Origin: Deinococcus sp. QL22
GTDB taxonomy: Bacteria > Deinococcota > Deinococci > Deinococcales > Deinococcaceae
NCBI RefSeq assembly: GCF_023370075.1
Contig: NZ_CP097149.1
Location: 1,427,001 to 1,491,000 of the forward strand
DNA length: 64,000 nt
Reading direction: 5' to 3'
The translations under genes were made by a program, and so were the position numbers. Shown piece by piece: positions 37,074-46,767 of this stretch (position 1 is its first letter; each line of letters opens with the position of its first letter). The notes beneath the pieces were generated by a model that made no database searches, was not told the origin of the DNA, and saw only the letters and a program-made list of their open reading frames with translations.

Positions 37074-37320
37074 ATTCTATGAGTAATAGGCGAAAGAGAG
37101 TGCTGTGGCGAGGATGGGAAGCAGACTCCTGATCAAAGAGCTCTGCAAGAAGCTCAACCTTTACTTTGTGTTTCCTTTATGCCGAACCCAAGTCAACGGC
37201 GAATCTCAAGCCTGTATCCGGTTACGCTCCCAATCGCCCCCTTCATAGTTTCCCCAGTTAGCGGGTGCAACCGGGACACCTCGGCAGATACAGATCAGCT
37301 TGGGCGGGCATACTCGCGTG

Positions 37321-39120
37321 ATGCCTGTGGTTACTCTGCCTTTCCTTCCGTTTCTCTTGCCACACCGCCGACGAACCCGTTCTGTGCTGGCCGCGCTGGC
37401 CCTCTCACTTGCGCCGCTGGCCTTGCCTGCCTTTGCCCCGGCTTTTGCCGCCTCGGTGGGAGCCGCGCAGCTGACCGTGACCACCGACCAGACCGCCGCG
37501 TACCTGAACGGTGAAGGCACCAAACTGGTCAATGCTCCGCGCCTGATCGGGGGGCGCACCATGCTGCCCCTGCGCGAAACGGCGGCGCTGCTGGGCCAAC
37601 CACTGATTATCGGGACTGGACAGATAGGAACAGGGCAACTGCAACTGGGCAAATTGGTCATCGACACCCGTACCAATTCGGCGGCGCTGGCGGGGCAACC
37701 TCAGCCCGAAGGCAACGTAGTGAGCGCGGCGGGCACGCTGTATGTCACTGCCCGCCTGATTGCCGACGCCCTGAACGCTAACATGAGCGTGGACGATTCG
37801 GGCCGCACGCTGACCCTGACCGCCCTGCGTGACGGCGGCAATCCGCTGGCCCCGCAGGCCCGTTTTTCCACTGACAAGAACGTGTACGCGCCCGGCGAAC
37901 GGGTCATCTTCACCGATTATCCCTTCGACCCAGACGGCTCCGATATCGTTTCGCGGCGCTGGACGGGGCGGCAGGACGTGTACTTTCAGCCCGGAACGTA
38001 CACGGTAGGCCTGCAGGTCGCCAATGCGCGGGGGCTGCAAAGCACGCCGTTTACGCGCACCATCCGGGTCGAGGGGCTGCCCATAGATTCGCCTCTGACC
38101 TACGCCCTGAAATATGCCGACCCCGGTGAGGCTTTCCCTGATCCGGCGGTGCTGAATTACCCGGCAGTGACGCCGCAGGTCGTGGACGGCCCCAGCATTC
38201 CGCTCCTATTCAGCGACAGCCCCGAAGCGCCCACCCAGAGCGGCGTGCTGTACCAGGACAGTGTGGCCGGACGCGCCCGCCTGCTGGCGTACCACCTGAA
38301 TGCGCTGAACAAACCCGCCCGTCTGTACGTGCTGGCCCGTAACACCGAAAACCGCCAGGTAGAGGTGAGAACTGAGCGCCTGGGCGAAACCGCGCCGACC
38401 CGCATCGAGGGCATTCTGGGGCAGGTCACGCTGCTGGATTACTTTGCCTACACGGGCAGCCAGACCCTTACGCTGGCCCCCGGCCAGAGCGCCGCCGTGT
38501 ATGCCAGCCCCACGCTGGGCATGGGCAGCGGCGTAAACCTGATGCAGGACGTGGTGACCACAGGCCGCGTGGAACTGACCTTCCTGATGCTGGAAGACGG
38601 CCTGCCGGTCAGCGGCCAACTCGTGCAGCAACTCCCGTATTTGCCTACCGATGGCCGCCATGTGCGCGGCACGTTTCCCGACGCGGTGCGAACCCTGCGC
38701 GTGAACCTGACCAGCCTCCCCGCCCGAATCGTCATTGGCGACGGCATGGTCGACCCCGCCATTACCGGAACTGATAAACTGACTGGCCAATCGGTGCGCC
38801 TGATGGGAAATTACGGCGTGCTATACGATTTGGAAGTCAACGGTGCGGCGGGCACGGCGGTGGCCCTCAGCCCACGCGGAGGCCTGTACCGGGGAGCCAT
38901 GAACGTGACCGATGGCCCGCTGGTGCAGACCATCAAGATGCCGCGCACGGGAACGGCCCTGTCGCCCAACCAACCTGTGATGCTGTGGCGTGCCCAGACA
39001 GACCGCCTGAATATTGATTTTGTGCCCGCCAGCGGCAGCAATCTGCCGATCAGTCTGGTGTTTTACAAGACCAAGTTTCAGAGCGGGTTTGGGGGGATTA
39101 TCAAGACGTATCAGCCCTAG
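37321..39120 (+). CDS. Secreted protein with copper-amine-oxidase-like N-terminal domain
   Basis: A 599-aa exported protein. After a signal peptide (about residues 22-44) comes a CuAO-N-like stalk domain (YLNGEGTKLVNAPRLIGGRTMLPLRE and LYVTARLIADALNANMSVD, about 60-165), a module that binds surface polymers and not the oxidase itself. A PKD-like beta domain (PGERVIFTDYPFDPDGSDIV to ARGLQSTPFTRTIRV) and a large beta-rich C-terminal half follow, with no recognised active site. It probably sits on the cell surface. CATACT lies 6 nt before ATG 37321. Confidence 0.82.
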   Translation: MPVVTLPFLPFLLPHRRRTRSVLAALALSLAPLALPAFAPAFAASVGAAQLTVTTDQTAAYLNGEGTKLVNAPRLIGGRTMLPLRETAALLGQPLIIGTGQIGTGQLQLGKLVIDTRTNSAALAGQPQPEGNVVSAAGTLYVTARLIADALNANMSVDDSGRTLTLTALRDGGNPLAPQARFSTDKNVYAPGERVIFTDYPFDPDGSDIVSRRWTGRQDVYFQPGTYTVGLQVANARGLQSTPFTRTIRVEGLPIDSPLTYALKYADPGEAFPDPAVLNYPAVTPQVVDGPSIPLLFSDSPEAPTQSGVLYQDSVAGRARLLAYHLNALNKPARLYVLARNTENRQVEVRTERLGETAPTRIEGILGQVTLLDYFAYTGSQTLTLAPGQSAAVYASPTLGMGSGVNLMQDVVTTGRVELTFLMLEDGLPVSGQLVQQLPYLPTDGRHVRGTFPDAVRTLRVNLTSLPARIVIGDGMVDPAITGTDKLTGQSVRLMGNYGVLYDLEVNGAAGTAVALSPRGGLYRGAMNVTDGPLVQTIKMPRTGTALSPNQPVMLWRAQTDRLNIDFVPASGSNLPISLVFYKTKFQSGFGGIIKTYQP

Positions 39121-39137
39121 GGAACTGATCGTGGAGT

Positions 39138-39172
39138 GTGGATCGTGGGGCAAGCGCCAAACCACGATCCAC
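39138..39172. repeat. GTGGATCGTGG inverted repeat
   Basis: GTGGATCGTGG (39138-39148) and CCACGATCCAC (39162-39172) form a perfect 11-bp stem; outer GGAAC / GTTCC bases extend it. It lies between the convergent surface-protein and ispE genes. Single copies of the motif occur at about 3736, 51787 and 63017. Confidence 0.65.
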
Positions 39173-39179
39173 GTTCCGC

Positions 39180-40037
39180 TTACAGCGTTCCCGTCGCCTG
39201 CACCCACCACCCCGGTTTTACCCGCGCAATGGCCCGCGCCGCGTCGTGCGCCTGATCGTCGGTGGCGGCCAGTGCAAAACAAGTGCTGCCTGAGCCGCTC
39301 ATCAGCGGAGAGCGCAGGCCAGCTTCGGCCAGCAGCGTCAGGGCTTCCCGAACCGGGGGGTGGCGCAGGGCCACATGGGGTTGCAGGGCGTTCAGGTAAG
39401 GCACGGGGCGTCCGGTGGTCAGGGCGTCCAGAATGGCCTCCACATCCAGCGCGGGCGAGAATTCTTCTTCATCGTCCAGCCAGCGGTAGGCGTCGGCAGC
39501 ACTGACTTCTACGCCCGGATTGACCAGTACCAGCGGCACACGCGGCACAGGCAGCGGCGTCAGGATTTCGCCCACGCCCTCGGCGATGGCCGCCTGTCCG
39601 ATCAGAAAAAACGGCACATCGGCCCCCAGTTTCAGCGCCAGTGCAGGCAAATCTACGCCTGCCGGAAAGAGCCGCGCCAACGCCATGAGGGTGGTGGCCG
39701 CGTCGCTGCTGCCGCCGCCCAGGCCCGAAGCGAGGGGCAGCCGTTTGGTCAGCGTGATCTGCACGCCCGTGTCCAGGCCCGCTGCATCCAGGTAGGCGCG
39801 GGCCGCCCGGAACACCAGGTTTCTGGCATCGGTGGGCAGGTCTGTGCCTTCTACCGCCAGTGCCAGCGTGGGCGCAGGCTGAATCTCAATGTCATCACCC
39901 ACGTTCAGCGGCACCATGATGGTATGGAGTTCGTGGTAACCGCCCTGCCGCAGCCCGCGCACACTGAGGCCCAGATTCACCTTCGCCGGGGCGAAATAGG
40001 TGGTGGGTTGGGTGCGGGTGGGGACGAGTTGGGTCAT
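39180..40037 (-). CDS. ispE: 4-(cytidine 5'-diphospho)-2-C-methyl-D-erythritol kinase IspE
   Basis: IspE phosphorylates the MEP-pathway intermediate CDP-ME, leading to isoprenoids. The 285-aa GHMP kinase has the substrate strand AKVNLGLSVRGLRQGGYHEL, the ATP loop LPLASGLGGGSSDAATTL and GADVPFFLIGQAAIAEGVGE. The C-terminal LMSGSGSTCFAL is also typical. ATG 40037 gives the usual family length; ATG 40049 is an alternative, and longer in-frame upstream sequence runs into repeat DNA. There is no clear ribosome-binding site. It is monocistronic. Confidence 0.95.
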   Translation of the reverse strand: MTQLVPTRTQPTTYFAPAKVNLGLSVRGLRQGGYHELHTIMVPLNVGDDIEIQPAPTLALAVEGTDLPTDARNLVFRAARAYLDAAGLDTGVQITLTKRLPLASGLGGGSSDAATTLMALARLFPAGVDLPALALKLGADVPFFLIGQAAIAEGVGEILTPLPVPRVPLVLVNPGVEVSAADAYRWLDDEEEFSPALDVEAILDALTTGRPVPYLNALQPHVALRHPPVREALTLLAEAGLRSPLMSGSGSTCFALAATDDQAHDAARAIARVKPGWWVQATGTL

Positions 40038-40130
40038 CAGGGGCAGCATTCCATACCGGGGCGGGAGGTGTGAGGGGCAGGTTAGGGGGGTTACTTCATG
40101 AGGGATGGAAGTTGGGATTGGGAGGGGATT

Positions 40131-40288
40131 TTGGTCTGCTCTCACGTTTTGCCTTACCCCCAGCCCCCTCCGCTCTGGAGATTTAGGAGAGGGGCGAGGG
40201 CTGGGGACTCGCAAAGCTGCGAAGCACAGGGAGGGAGGATGCGTCAGCGATTGCCTTCCTAGATTCTCAGACCCTAGACCTTTAGACC
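40131..40288 (+). repeat. Composite intergenic repeat with TAGACCC units
   Basis: The left part (40131-40206, CTCACGTTTTGCC then a C-rich run and the inverted GGAGATTTAGGAGAGG) resembles the start of the larger repeat family. The right part (40207-40288) matches 9925-10012, including TCGCAAAGCTGCGAAGCA and AGACCCTAGACCTTTAGACC. It lies in the gap between RNase H and ispE. Confidence 0.6.
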
Positions 40289-40307
40289 AAGCCCCCCAAA
40301 CCGCCGC

Positions 40308-41048
40308 TTAGCCCACACCCTGAAACTGCACCAACACCCCTTGCCCGTCAGCCGCCTGCCGTGCCTGCGTCAACTGGGCATGTGCGCCCACCAACAGCGC
40401 CCGCTCAGGTCGTTGCCAAAGTGCCTGCGCGATTTTGCTGGCGCGGCGTACCAGCAGGGTTTCCCCCGGCAGGGCCAACGTCACGGCGGCCAACAACGCC
40501 TGTGCGCTGGGCGGTACATCCGACAGAGGATCGAGGTTCACGTGGGCGGTCACGCGCTCGCTGCCCCGGCGCAGGCTCACGCGGGCTTCGGGCACGCTGT
40601 GGCGCTGTTCTATCAGCACATCGGCGTGCGGCGAATCCAGCCCCGGCGTGTTCAGGCCGCGCCGGGCGTCGTTGGCGAGATGGTGGGCGTCCAGCATGTG
40701 CCGCCGCGTGCGGGTCACGTAATCCACCCGCAGCCCAATGCCCCGCGCTTCGGCCTCGTCCTGCACCTCACGGGCAGCGTCGGCCAGCAGCTGCGGCCCT
40801 CGTCCCCGCGCCACCGACGCAATGACGGCTTCGTTGTCGGTATGCACGCTGAGGGGCTGGCCGTCTGGGGCGTGCCGCAGGGCTTCCAGTACCGCACGCA
40901 GTTCGGCGGCGTTGTTGTCGGGCGCCTCCAGTTGCCCCTGAAAGCGCGAAGGCAAATTGCCGGGCCTCAGCAGCACCAGGCCCCAGCCGCCCAAGCCGCG
41001 CCCGTCAGGTAATTCGTGCCAACTGGCATCCACGAACGCATGGTTCAT
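40308..41048 (-). CDS. RNase H-like protein with extra C-terminal domain
   Basis: A 246-aa protein. Residues 1-130 match RNase HI: MNHAFVDASW (D7), DNNAAELRAVLEAL (E49), SVHTDNEAVI (D71) and a late acidic helix MLDAHHLANDARRG. It should cleave RNA in RNA-DNA hybrids. The remaining 115 residues (from about 135) are an unassigned domain with a VSLRRGSERVTAHVNLDP strand pair. AAAGGA lies 9 nt before ATG 41048. It is not obviously in an operon. Confidence 0.85.
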   Translation of the reverse strand: MNHAFVDASWHELPDGRGLGGWGLVLLRPGNLPSRFQGQLEAPDNNAAELRAVLEALRHAPDGQPLSVHTDNEAVIASVARGRGPQLLADAAREVQDEAEARGIGLRVDYVTRTRRHMLDAHHLANDARRGLNTPGLDSPHADVLIEQRHSVPEARVSLRRGSERVTAHVNLDPLSDVPPSAQALLAAVTLALPGETLLVRRASKIAQALWQRPERALLVGAHAQLTQARQAADGQGVLVQFQGVG

Positions 41049-41148
41049 CAGGGTTGTCCTTTTGAAGTGAGAAAAGATTGGTCAGAACACAAATTTTAGA
41101 GCGTGTGGCGCAGCCAGATGGTATGCGCCGCCCGCATTACCTCTAAGC

Positions 41149-41355
41149 TTAAAGGCTGAGGTCTAACACACGCCCAAGCACGCGTTGGGCTTGCAAATGC
41201 AGGCTGCGCGGATCGTATTCGTTGCGCTCTACCGCCGCCAGGAGTTCGGGCGACAGGCCTGCTTCCTGAGCCATCGTATTCAGCGGAATACCCAACAACC
41301 GGCGGCGCACACCGATGGCGTGGGGGGGTGCAGTGGGTGTGCCGGGAGTGTCCAT
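41149..41355 (-). CDS. Small XRE-like helix-turn-helix protein, 68 aa
   Basis: A Cro/C1-type helix-turn-helix is recognisable at about residues 18-50 (LLGIPLNTMAQEAGLSPELLAAVERNEYDPRS: turn at AGLSPE, then NEYDPRSLHLQAQRV). It has no other domain. It is divergent from pyrE, with 50 bp between the starts. It may regulate pyrE or itself; operators were not identified. Confidence 0.65.
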   Translation of the reverse strand: MDTPGTPTAPPHAIGVRRRLLGIPLNTMAQEAGLSPELLAAVERNEYDPRSLHLQAQRVLGRVLDLSL

Positions 41356-41405
41356 AAACTATCTTGCCGTACCTGACCCGCCGGGAATGCGATACTGCTT
41401 TCATC

Positions 41406-41978
41406 ATGGATGTACTCGCGCTGTACAAGGAAGCGGGCGCTTACCACGAGGGGCATTTTTTGCTCGCCTCTGGTCGCCATTCACCCAAGTTTTTGCAGTC
41501 CACCACGGTCTTGCAGTATCCCCACCTGACCGAGCGGATTGGGCAGGCCATCGCCGAAAAGCTGCGTGAGGCCCACATCGGGGCGCGGTTGGTCGTCGGC
41601 CCCGCGATGGGCGGCGTAGTGCTGGCCTACGAAGTGGCCCGCCATACCGGGGGCCGCGCCATTTTTTCGGAAAAAGTGCAGATGGAAGGCGGCAGCAACG
41701 CCATGAAAATCCGCGAGGCCTTTACCCTTTCGCCCGGTGAACCGTTTGTGGCCGTAGAAGACGTGCTGACCACAGGCGGTAGCGTTCTGAAAGCCGTTCG
41801 CGCCACCGAAGCGGCGGGCGGGCGCTGCGTCGGCATTGCCTGCATCGTGGATCGCCGCAAGGAAGACGGCCCGCTGGAAGGTTATCCGCTGATCGCCCTC
41901 ACCCGCCTGACCTTCGACACCTACGCCCCAGCCGACGTGCCGGACTGGTTGGCGGAGCGGCCCTTGCAGGAGATTTAG
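41406..41978 (+). CDS. pyrE: Orotate phosphoribosyltransferase PyrE
   Basis: PyrE joins orotate to PRPP in pyrimidine synthesis. The 190-aa enzyme has HFLLASGRHSPKFLQ near the N-terminus, VVGPAMGGVVLAYEVAR, the flexible loop around FSEKVQMEGG and the PRPP-binding motif FVAVEDVLTTGGSVL. Length matches the family. ATG 41406 is chosen because it removes a 14-residue non-conserved extension. It is single and convergent with nothing; dispersed repeat DNA follows. Confidence 0.95.
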   Translation: MDVLALYKEAGAYHEGHFLLASGRHSPKFLQSTTVLQYPHLTERIGQAIAEKLREAHIGARLVVGPAMGGVVLAYEVARHTGGRAIFSEKVQMEGGSNAMKIREAFTLSPGEPFVAVEDVLTTGGSVLKAVRATEAAGGRCVGIACIVDRRKEDGPLEGYPLIALTRLTFDTYAPADVPDWLAERPLQEI

Positions 41979-42039
41979 GGCTTTGTAGAGAAGGTTTGAG
42001 CTGTGGCCTTCGCTCCTTGCGACAGCTTTGATCCCAACT

Positions 42040-42320
42040 TCTTGGTCGGCTCCCACGTTTTGCCCCGCCCCCAACTCCCTCTGTTCCGCAGCTTTGCAAG
42101 TCCCCCACCGGGTAGGGGGGCAGCGCTGCGCTCGGCAGGATTGATCTTGTCGCGTTCACACTCGGCTAAACCGTTCGTCTGAGGCGAAATTGCCAGTTGT
42201 CTTAACGCTGGAATCGGCCCGCCCATCGCGTGGACGACGACCTCACACGGATAGGGCAGGGACGGGGTTTCTATTTGCAGCTCCTCACCCTTGGCTTGCA
42301 AAGCTCCGCAGGCGAGAGAG
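42040..42320 (+). repeat. Dispersed intergenic repeat, copy C
   Basis: Same order of blocks as copy B: TCCCACGTT, a C-rich run, GGCAGGATTGATCTTGTCGC, ATTGCCAGTTGTCTTAA, GACGACCTCACACGG and GCTCCTCACCCTTGGCTTGC. It fills the left half of the 642-bp pyrE-lacI gap; the right half (42320-42620) is AT-richer regulatory DNA with no gene. Frames across it give Pro/Arg-rich peptides. Confidence 0.72.
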
Positions 42321-42539
42321 CGCCATGATTGACCTCCTGCCCCGGCCTCAACTCAGTACAAAAATTTACCTGCTCTGCCGTGCCTGAAAGTTGGGTACGG
42401 TTTTTTGCTGTCCTGATGCGGCTTTCCAGGTTCCAATGTTTGACTTTACTGCTTATCTGGGTTCATCCCACACCAAAGACGCGGCCTTCATGAAGGTTGA
42501 CAGGCAGTTAACAAATGGCGCACACTCTCTTTGTCCTAA

Positions 42540-42553
42540 TGTAATCGTTTGCA
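42540..42553. promoter_or_regulatory. LacI-type operator 1
   Basis: TGTAATCGTTTGCA, an imperfect palindrome with a central CG of the LacI/GalR type, 67 bp upstream of a near-identical second copy. A TTGACA at 42497-42502 lies just upstream. Confidence 0.6.
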
Positions 42554-42598
42554 AGCACCGCTTCTCGTCTGGCAGCGGCCCACAGAATAAAATTCATC

Positions 42599-42604
42599 TA
42601 TAAA
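42599..42604 (+). promoter_or_regulatory. -10 box TATAAA of the lacI-type gene
   Basis: TATAAA lies 16 nt before ATG 42621, so transcription would begin inside operator 2. No good -35 is seen. Confidence 0.45.
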
Positions 42605-42606
42605 GG

Positions 42607-42620
42607 TGTAATCGATTGCA
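42607..42620. promoter_or_regulatory. LacI-type operator 2, touching the start codon
   Basis: TGTAATCGATTGCA is a 14-bp palindrome with one mismatched pair and central CG. It ends at the base before ATG 42621, so a bound repressor would cover the transcription start, as expected for autoregulation. Confidence 0.7.
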
Positions 42621-43652
42621 ATGTCAAGCATTCAAGATGTCGCCACCCTTGCCAATGTCTCTGCGGCTACTGCGTCCCGTGCGCTTAGTCGCCCGGATAT
42701 GGTCGCCCAGCCTACCCGCGAACGTGTGCTACACGCCGCGCAACAACTGGGTTACCAGCCTAATATGCTGGCCCGCAGCCTGCGCCAACGCGAAACGCGC
42801 ACCATCGGCGTCATCGTGACCGATATCTTGAACCACTTTCATGCCACGCTGGCCAAAGGCGTGCAGGACGCCGCAGACCGTCACGGTTACACGGCCTTCC
42901 TGTTCAATACCGACGAAGATGCGGGCAAAGAGCGCCGGGCTCTGGATACCTTGCGTGGGCATTTGCCGCAGGGCCTGATCGTGGTGCCCACTCCCCACAC
43001 CCGCGAAAACCTGAAACTCGTTCCCAATTTGCCCATCGTGGAACTTGACCGGGTCACGGGCAATCCGGGCGTGACCACGGTGACGGTAGACAATATCGGC
43101 GGGGCGCGGGCGGCCACCAAGCACCTGATCGGCCTCGGCCACACGCGCATCGGCATGATCGTGGGCAAGCTGGACATCAGCACCGCCGTAGAGCGCCACA
43201 CCGGATTTCGGCAAATGCTGGAAGAGTCGGGCGTTGCGTACCACCCCGACCTGGTGCTCCCCGGAGAACACCGCGAACAAGATGGACGGAAAGCGGCGAT
43301 GCGCCTGCTGAGCTTGCCCGCCCACCTGCGCCCCACCGCCCTGTTTGTGGGCAACAACGAAATGACGGTGGGCGCAGTGCTGGCCGCCCGCGAACTGGGC
43401 CTGAACATTCCCGGAGACCTGTCTATCGTTGGCTTCGACGACTCCCGCTGGGCACAGACCATGACCCCGCCCCTGACGGTGGTGGCGCAGCCCGCTTACG
43501 ACCTCGGCGTGCTGGCCTGCGACCACCTGATTGCTCAACTCGGCCACATCCAAGCGGGCCGCGCCCGCGCCTCTCCGGCCCGCGTGCAACTGCCCACCGA
43601 ACTAATTTTACGGCAATCCACGGCTCCGCCCGTTTGCGTTCCAACCGCTTAG
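42621..43652 (+). CDS. LacI-family transcriptional regulator
   Basis: A 343-aa repressor. Residues 1-60 form the helix-turn-helix and hinge (IQDVATLANVSAATASRALS, then GYQPNMLARSLR). The rest is a periplasmic-binding-like sugar sensor (TRTIGVIVTDILNHFHATLAKGV, GHTRIGMIVG, DLSIVGFDDSRWAQTMTPPLTVV). Two LacI-type operators lie upstream, one touching the start codon, so it very probably represses itself and the sugar-import genes downstream (43706-46737). The inducer is likely the imported sugar or its phosphate. Confidence 0.93.
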   Translation: MSSIQDVATLANVSAATASRALSRPDMVAQPTRERVLHAAQQLGYQPNMLARSLRQRETRTIGVIVTDILNHFHATLAKGVQDAADRHGYTAFLFNTDEDAGKERRALDTLRGHLPQGLIVVPTPHTRENLKLVPNLPIVELDRVTGNPGVTTVTVDNIGGARAATKHLIGLGHTRIGMIVGKLDISTAVERHTGFRQMLEESGVAYHPDLVLPGEHREQDGRKAAMRLLSLPAHLRPTALFVGNNEMTVGAVLAARELGLNIPGDLSIVGFDDSRWAQTMTPPLTVVAQPAYDLGVLACDHLIAQLGHIQAGRARASPARVQLPTELILRQSTAPPVCVPTA

Positions 43653-43705
43653 TTGTTCTGTCTGCCCCCGGCTCCCGCCTTCTTTCACCCCATAGGAGAA
43701 CCACC

Positions 43706-44719
43706 ATGCGTCACTCCAAGATTGCTGCCGTTGTCGCCACCCTCGCCCTGTCTGCCACTACCGCCGTGAGTGTCGCGCTTGCCCAGAGCAGCGCCCAGCC
43801 CATCATCGGCCTGATTACCAAAACCGAAACCAACCCCTTTTTCGTGAAGATGAAAGAGGGCGCGCAGAAGGAAGCCACCCGCCTCGGGGCCAAGCTGCTG
43901 ACGGGCGCGGGCAAGGCAGACGGTGACAACGCCGGACAGGTGACCGCGATTGAAAACATGGTGGCTGCCGGAGCCAAAACCATCCTGATTACGCCCAGCG
44001 ACGCCAAAGCTATCGTGCCCGCCATTGCCAAAGCCCGCGCCGCTGGCGTGATGGTCATCGCGCTCGACAGCCCCACCGAACCCACCACCGCCGTAGACGC
44101 GCTGTTTGCCACCAACAACTATCAGGCAGGCGTCCTGATCGGGCAGTGGGCCAAAAAAGCGATGGGCAACAAGAAAGCTGTGATCGCCGCACTCGACCTG
44201 TTCCCCGGCCACCCGGTGGGCATTGCCCGCCACAACGGCTTCCTTGCTGGATTCGGCACGGCGGGTATCAGCGCCACCACCAAAAATCAGGTGAACACGG
44301 GCGTGTCCTGCGCTCAGGATTCTTTCGGGGATCAGGCCAAGGGACAGACCGCTATGGAAAACTGCCTCCAGCGCAACCCCAACATCAACCTCGTGTACAC
44401 CATCAATGAACCCGCCGCTGCTGGTGCGTACCAGGCCCTCAAAGCCATCGGGCGTGAAAAAGACGTGCTGATCGTGTCGGTCGACGGCGGCTGCGCGGGC
44501 GTGCGGAACGTGGTCAGCGGCGTCATTGCGGCCACCAGCCAGCAGTACCCCCTCAAGATGGCCTCTATGGGCGTCGCCGCAGGCGTGAACTATGCCAAAA
44601 CCGGCAAGAAAGTCAGCGGCTACACCGACACGGGCGTGACGCTGGTCACCAACAAGGCGCAGGCCGGCGTCAAGAGCAGCAACACCACCTTCGGCCTCGC
44701 CAACTGCTGGGGCAAGTAA
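43706..44719 (+). CDS. frcB: Sugar ABC transporter substrate-binding protein (FrcB-like)
   Basis: A 337-aa exported binding protein of the ribose/fructose cluster. The signal peptide ends near residue 26 (SVALAQSSAQ). The mature part starts IIGLITKTETNPFFVKMKEGA and has VIALDSPTEPTTAVDALFATNNYQAG and the hinge strand VLIVSVDGGCAGVRNV. AGGAG 8 nt before ATG 43706 sets the start. It lies 53 bp after the LacI gene, with permease and ATPase genes downstream, forming one importer. Fructose is suggested by the FrcA-type ATPase, but other pentoses or hexoses are possible. Confidence 0.88.
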   Translation: MRHSKIAAVVATLALSATTAVSVALAQSSAQPIIGLITKTETNPFFVKMKEGAQKEATRLGAKLLTGAGKADGDNAGQVTAIENMVAAGAKTILITPSDAKAIVPAIAKARAAGVMVIALDSPTEPTTAVDALFATNNYQAGVLIGQWAKKAMGNKKAVIAALDLFPGHPVGIARHNGFLAGFGTAGISATTKNQVNTGVSCAQDSFGDQAKGQTAMENCLQRNPNINLVYTINEPAAAGAYQALKAIGREKDVLIVSVDGGCAGVRNVVSGVIAATSQQYPLKMASMGVAAGVNYAKTGKKVSGYTDTGVTLVTNKAQAGVKSSNTTFGLANCWGK

Positions 44720-44765
44720 GCGGGCCAGAGGGGAAAGAATGAGCGCAAGCGATTCACCTCGCCCT

Positions 44766-44815
44766 TCTTAGCCCCTCAGACCCTGACCCCTCAGACCCTA
44801 GCCCCTGAGGCCCGT
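44766..44815 (+). repeat. CAGACCCTAGCCC-type repeat array
   Basis: Imperfect units (TTAGCCCCTCAGACCCTGACCCCTCAGACCCTAGCCCC) lie between the binding-protein and permease genes of the sugar operon. It is related to the TAGACCC arrays elsewhere in the window. Confidence 0.55.
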
Positions 44816-44927
44816 CCCAACCTCAACCCCTAACGCCTTCCGCTCGCCACCCAGAAGGAAGCCGACACAGCCACTGCGCTGGGCTGGCTTCCCCCTTCCT
44901 ATTCCTTTTGCCTCAGAGGTTCCTGTC

Positions 44928-45908
44928 ATGACCCAGCCTGCTACTGCTCCGCCCCCTGCCAAACGTCCGGCGTTGCCCAGCCTCACTACGCTGGGGCCGC
45001 TGCTGGCCTTGCTGCTGGCCTGCATCTTTTTTGCCACGCAGTCCGACCGTTTCCTGACGGCCACCACGCTGTCTTTGGTTCTCAAACAGATTTCTTTCGT
45101 GGCGGTCATCGCCATCGGCCAAACGCTGATTATTCTGACTTCGGGCATCGACCTGAGTTGCGGCGTGATTATGGCGCTGGGCAGCGTGGTCATGACCAAA
45201 TTTGCCGTAGAACTGGGAATGCCGCCCATCGTGGCAATTCTCTGCGGGTTGGCAATTACCACCGCCATCGGAGCGCTGAACGGCGTACTGATTACCCGGC
45301 TCAGGCTGCCGCCGTTTATAGCCACGCTGGGCATGTACGGCATTGTATTTGCGGCCACCCAGATCTATTCCAACGCCCAGACCGTTACCGATTTGCCCCC
45401 CGCGCTCAACTTTTTGGGCCAGACCTTCAATGTTCTGGGCACGCCCTTTACTTACGGCGCAGTGCTGATGCTGATGCTGTTTGGTGTGGCCTGGTTTTTC
45501 CTGACCCAGACTGCGCCGGGCCGTCATGTGTACGCGGTGGGCAACAACCCCGAAGCCGTGCGCCTGAGCGGGATTCCCACCACGCGGCTCCTGATCAGTG
45601 TGTATGCGGTGGCGGGTCTGCTGTACGGCATTGCCGCCCTGATTCTGGTGGGCCGGGTCGGTGCAGGCGATCCCAACGCCGGACAGACCGAAAACCTGGA
45701 AAGCATCACCGCCGTCGTGCTGGGCGGCACCAGCCTGTTCGGTGGGCGCGGCAACGTACTGGGCACTTTTCTGGGGGCGCTGATCGTGGGCGTGTTCCGG
45801 GTGGGCCTCACCCTCAGCGGCGTCAACAGCGTGTACCAGATTCTCATCACGGGTGTGCTGATTATTCTGGCCGTCGCCACCGACCAATTCTCCAGAAGGA
45901 AGGCGTAA
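44928..45908 (+). CDS. frcC: Sugar ABC transporter permease (RbsC/FrcC-like)
   Basis: A 326-aa inner-membrane permease of the BPD_transp_2 family with about eight to ten hydrophobic segments. Conserved features include GQTLIILTSGIDLSCGVIMALGSVV, the transmembrane loop APGRHVYAVGNNPEAVRLSGI and VVLGGTSLFGGRGNVLGTFLGAL. It begins 208 bp after the binding-protein gene, a gap with a repeat array, and ends 4 bp before the ATPase gene. No transmembrane homologue partner is present, so it should act as a homodimer. Confidence 0.92.
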   Translation: MTQPATAPPPAKRPALPSLTTLGPLLALLLACIFFATQSDRFLTATTLSLVLKQISFVAVIAIGQTLIILTSGIDLSCGVIMALGSVVMTKFAVELGMPPIVAILCGLAITTAIGALNGVLITRLRLPPFIATLGMYGIVFAATQIYSNAQTVTDLPPALNFLGQTFNVLGTPFTYGAVLMLMLFGVAWFFLTQTAPGRHVYAVGNNPEAVRLSGIPTTRLLISVYAVAGLLYGIAALILVGRVGAGDPNAGQTENLESITAVVLGGTSLFGGRGNVLGTFLGALIVGVFRVGLTLSGVNSVYQILITGVLIILAVATDQFSRRKA

Positions 45909-45912
45909 TTTC

Positions 45913-46737
<825 letters not shown>

Positions 46738-46767
46738 AGTTGTCCCGTAAGTGATTGGTTCTGAACT

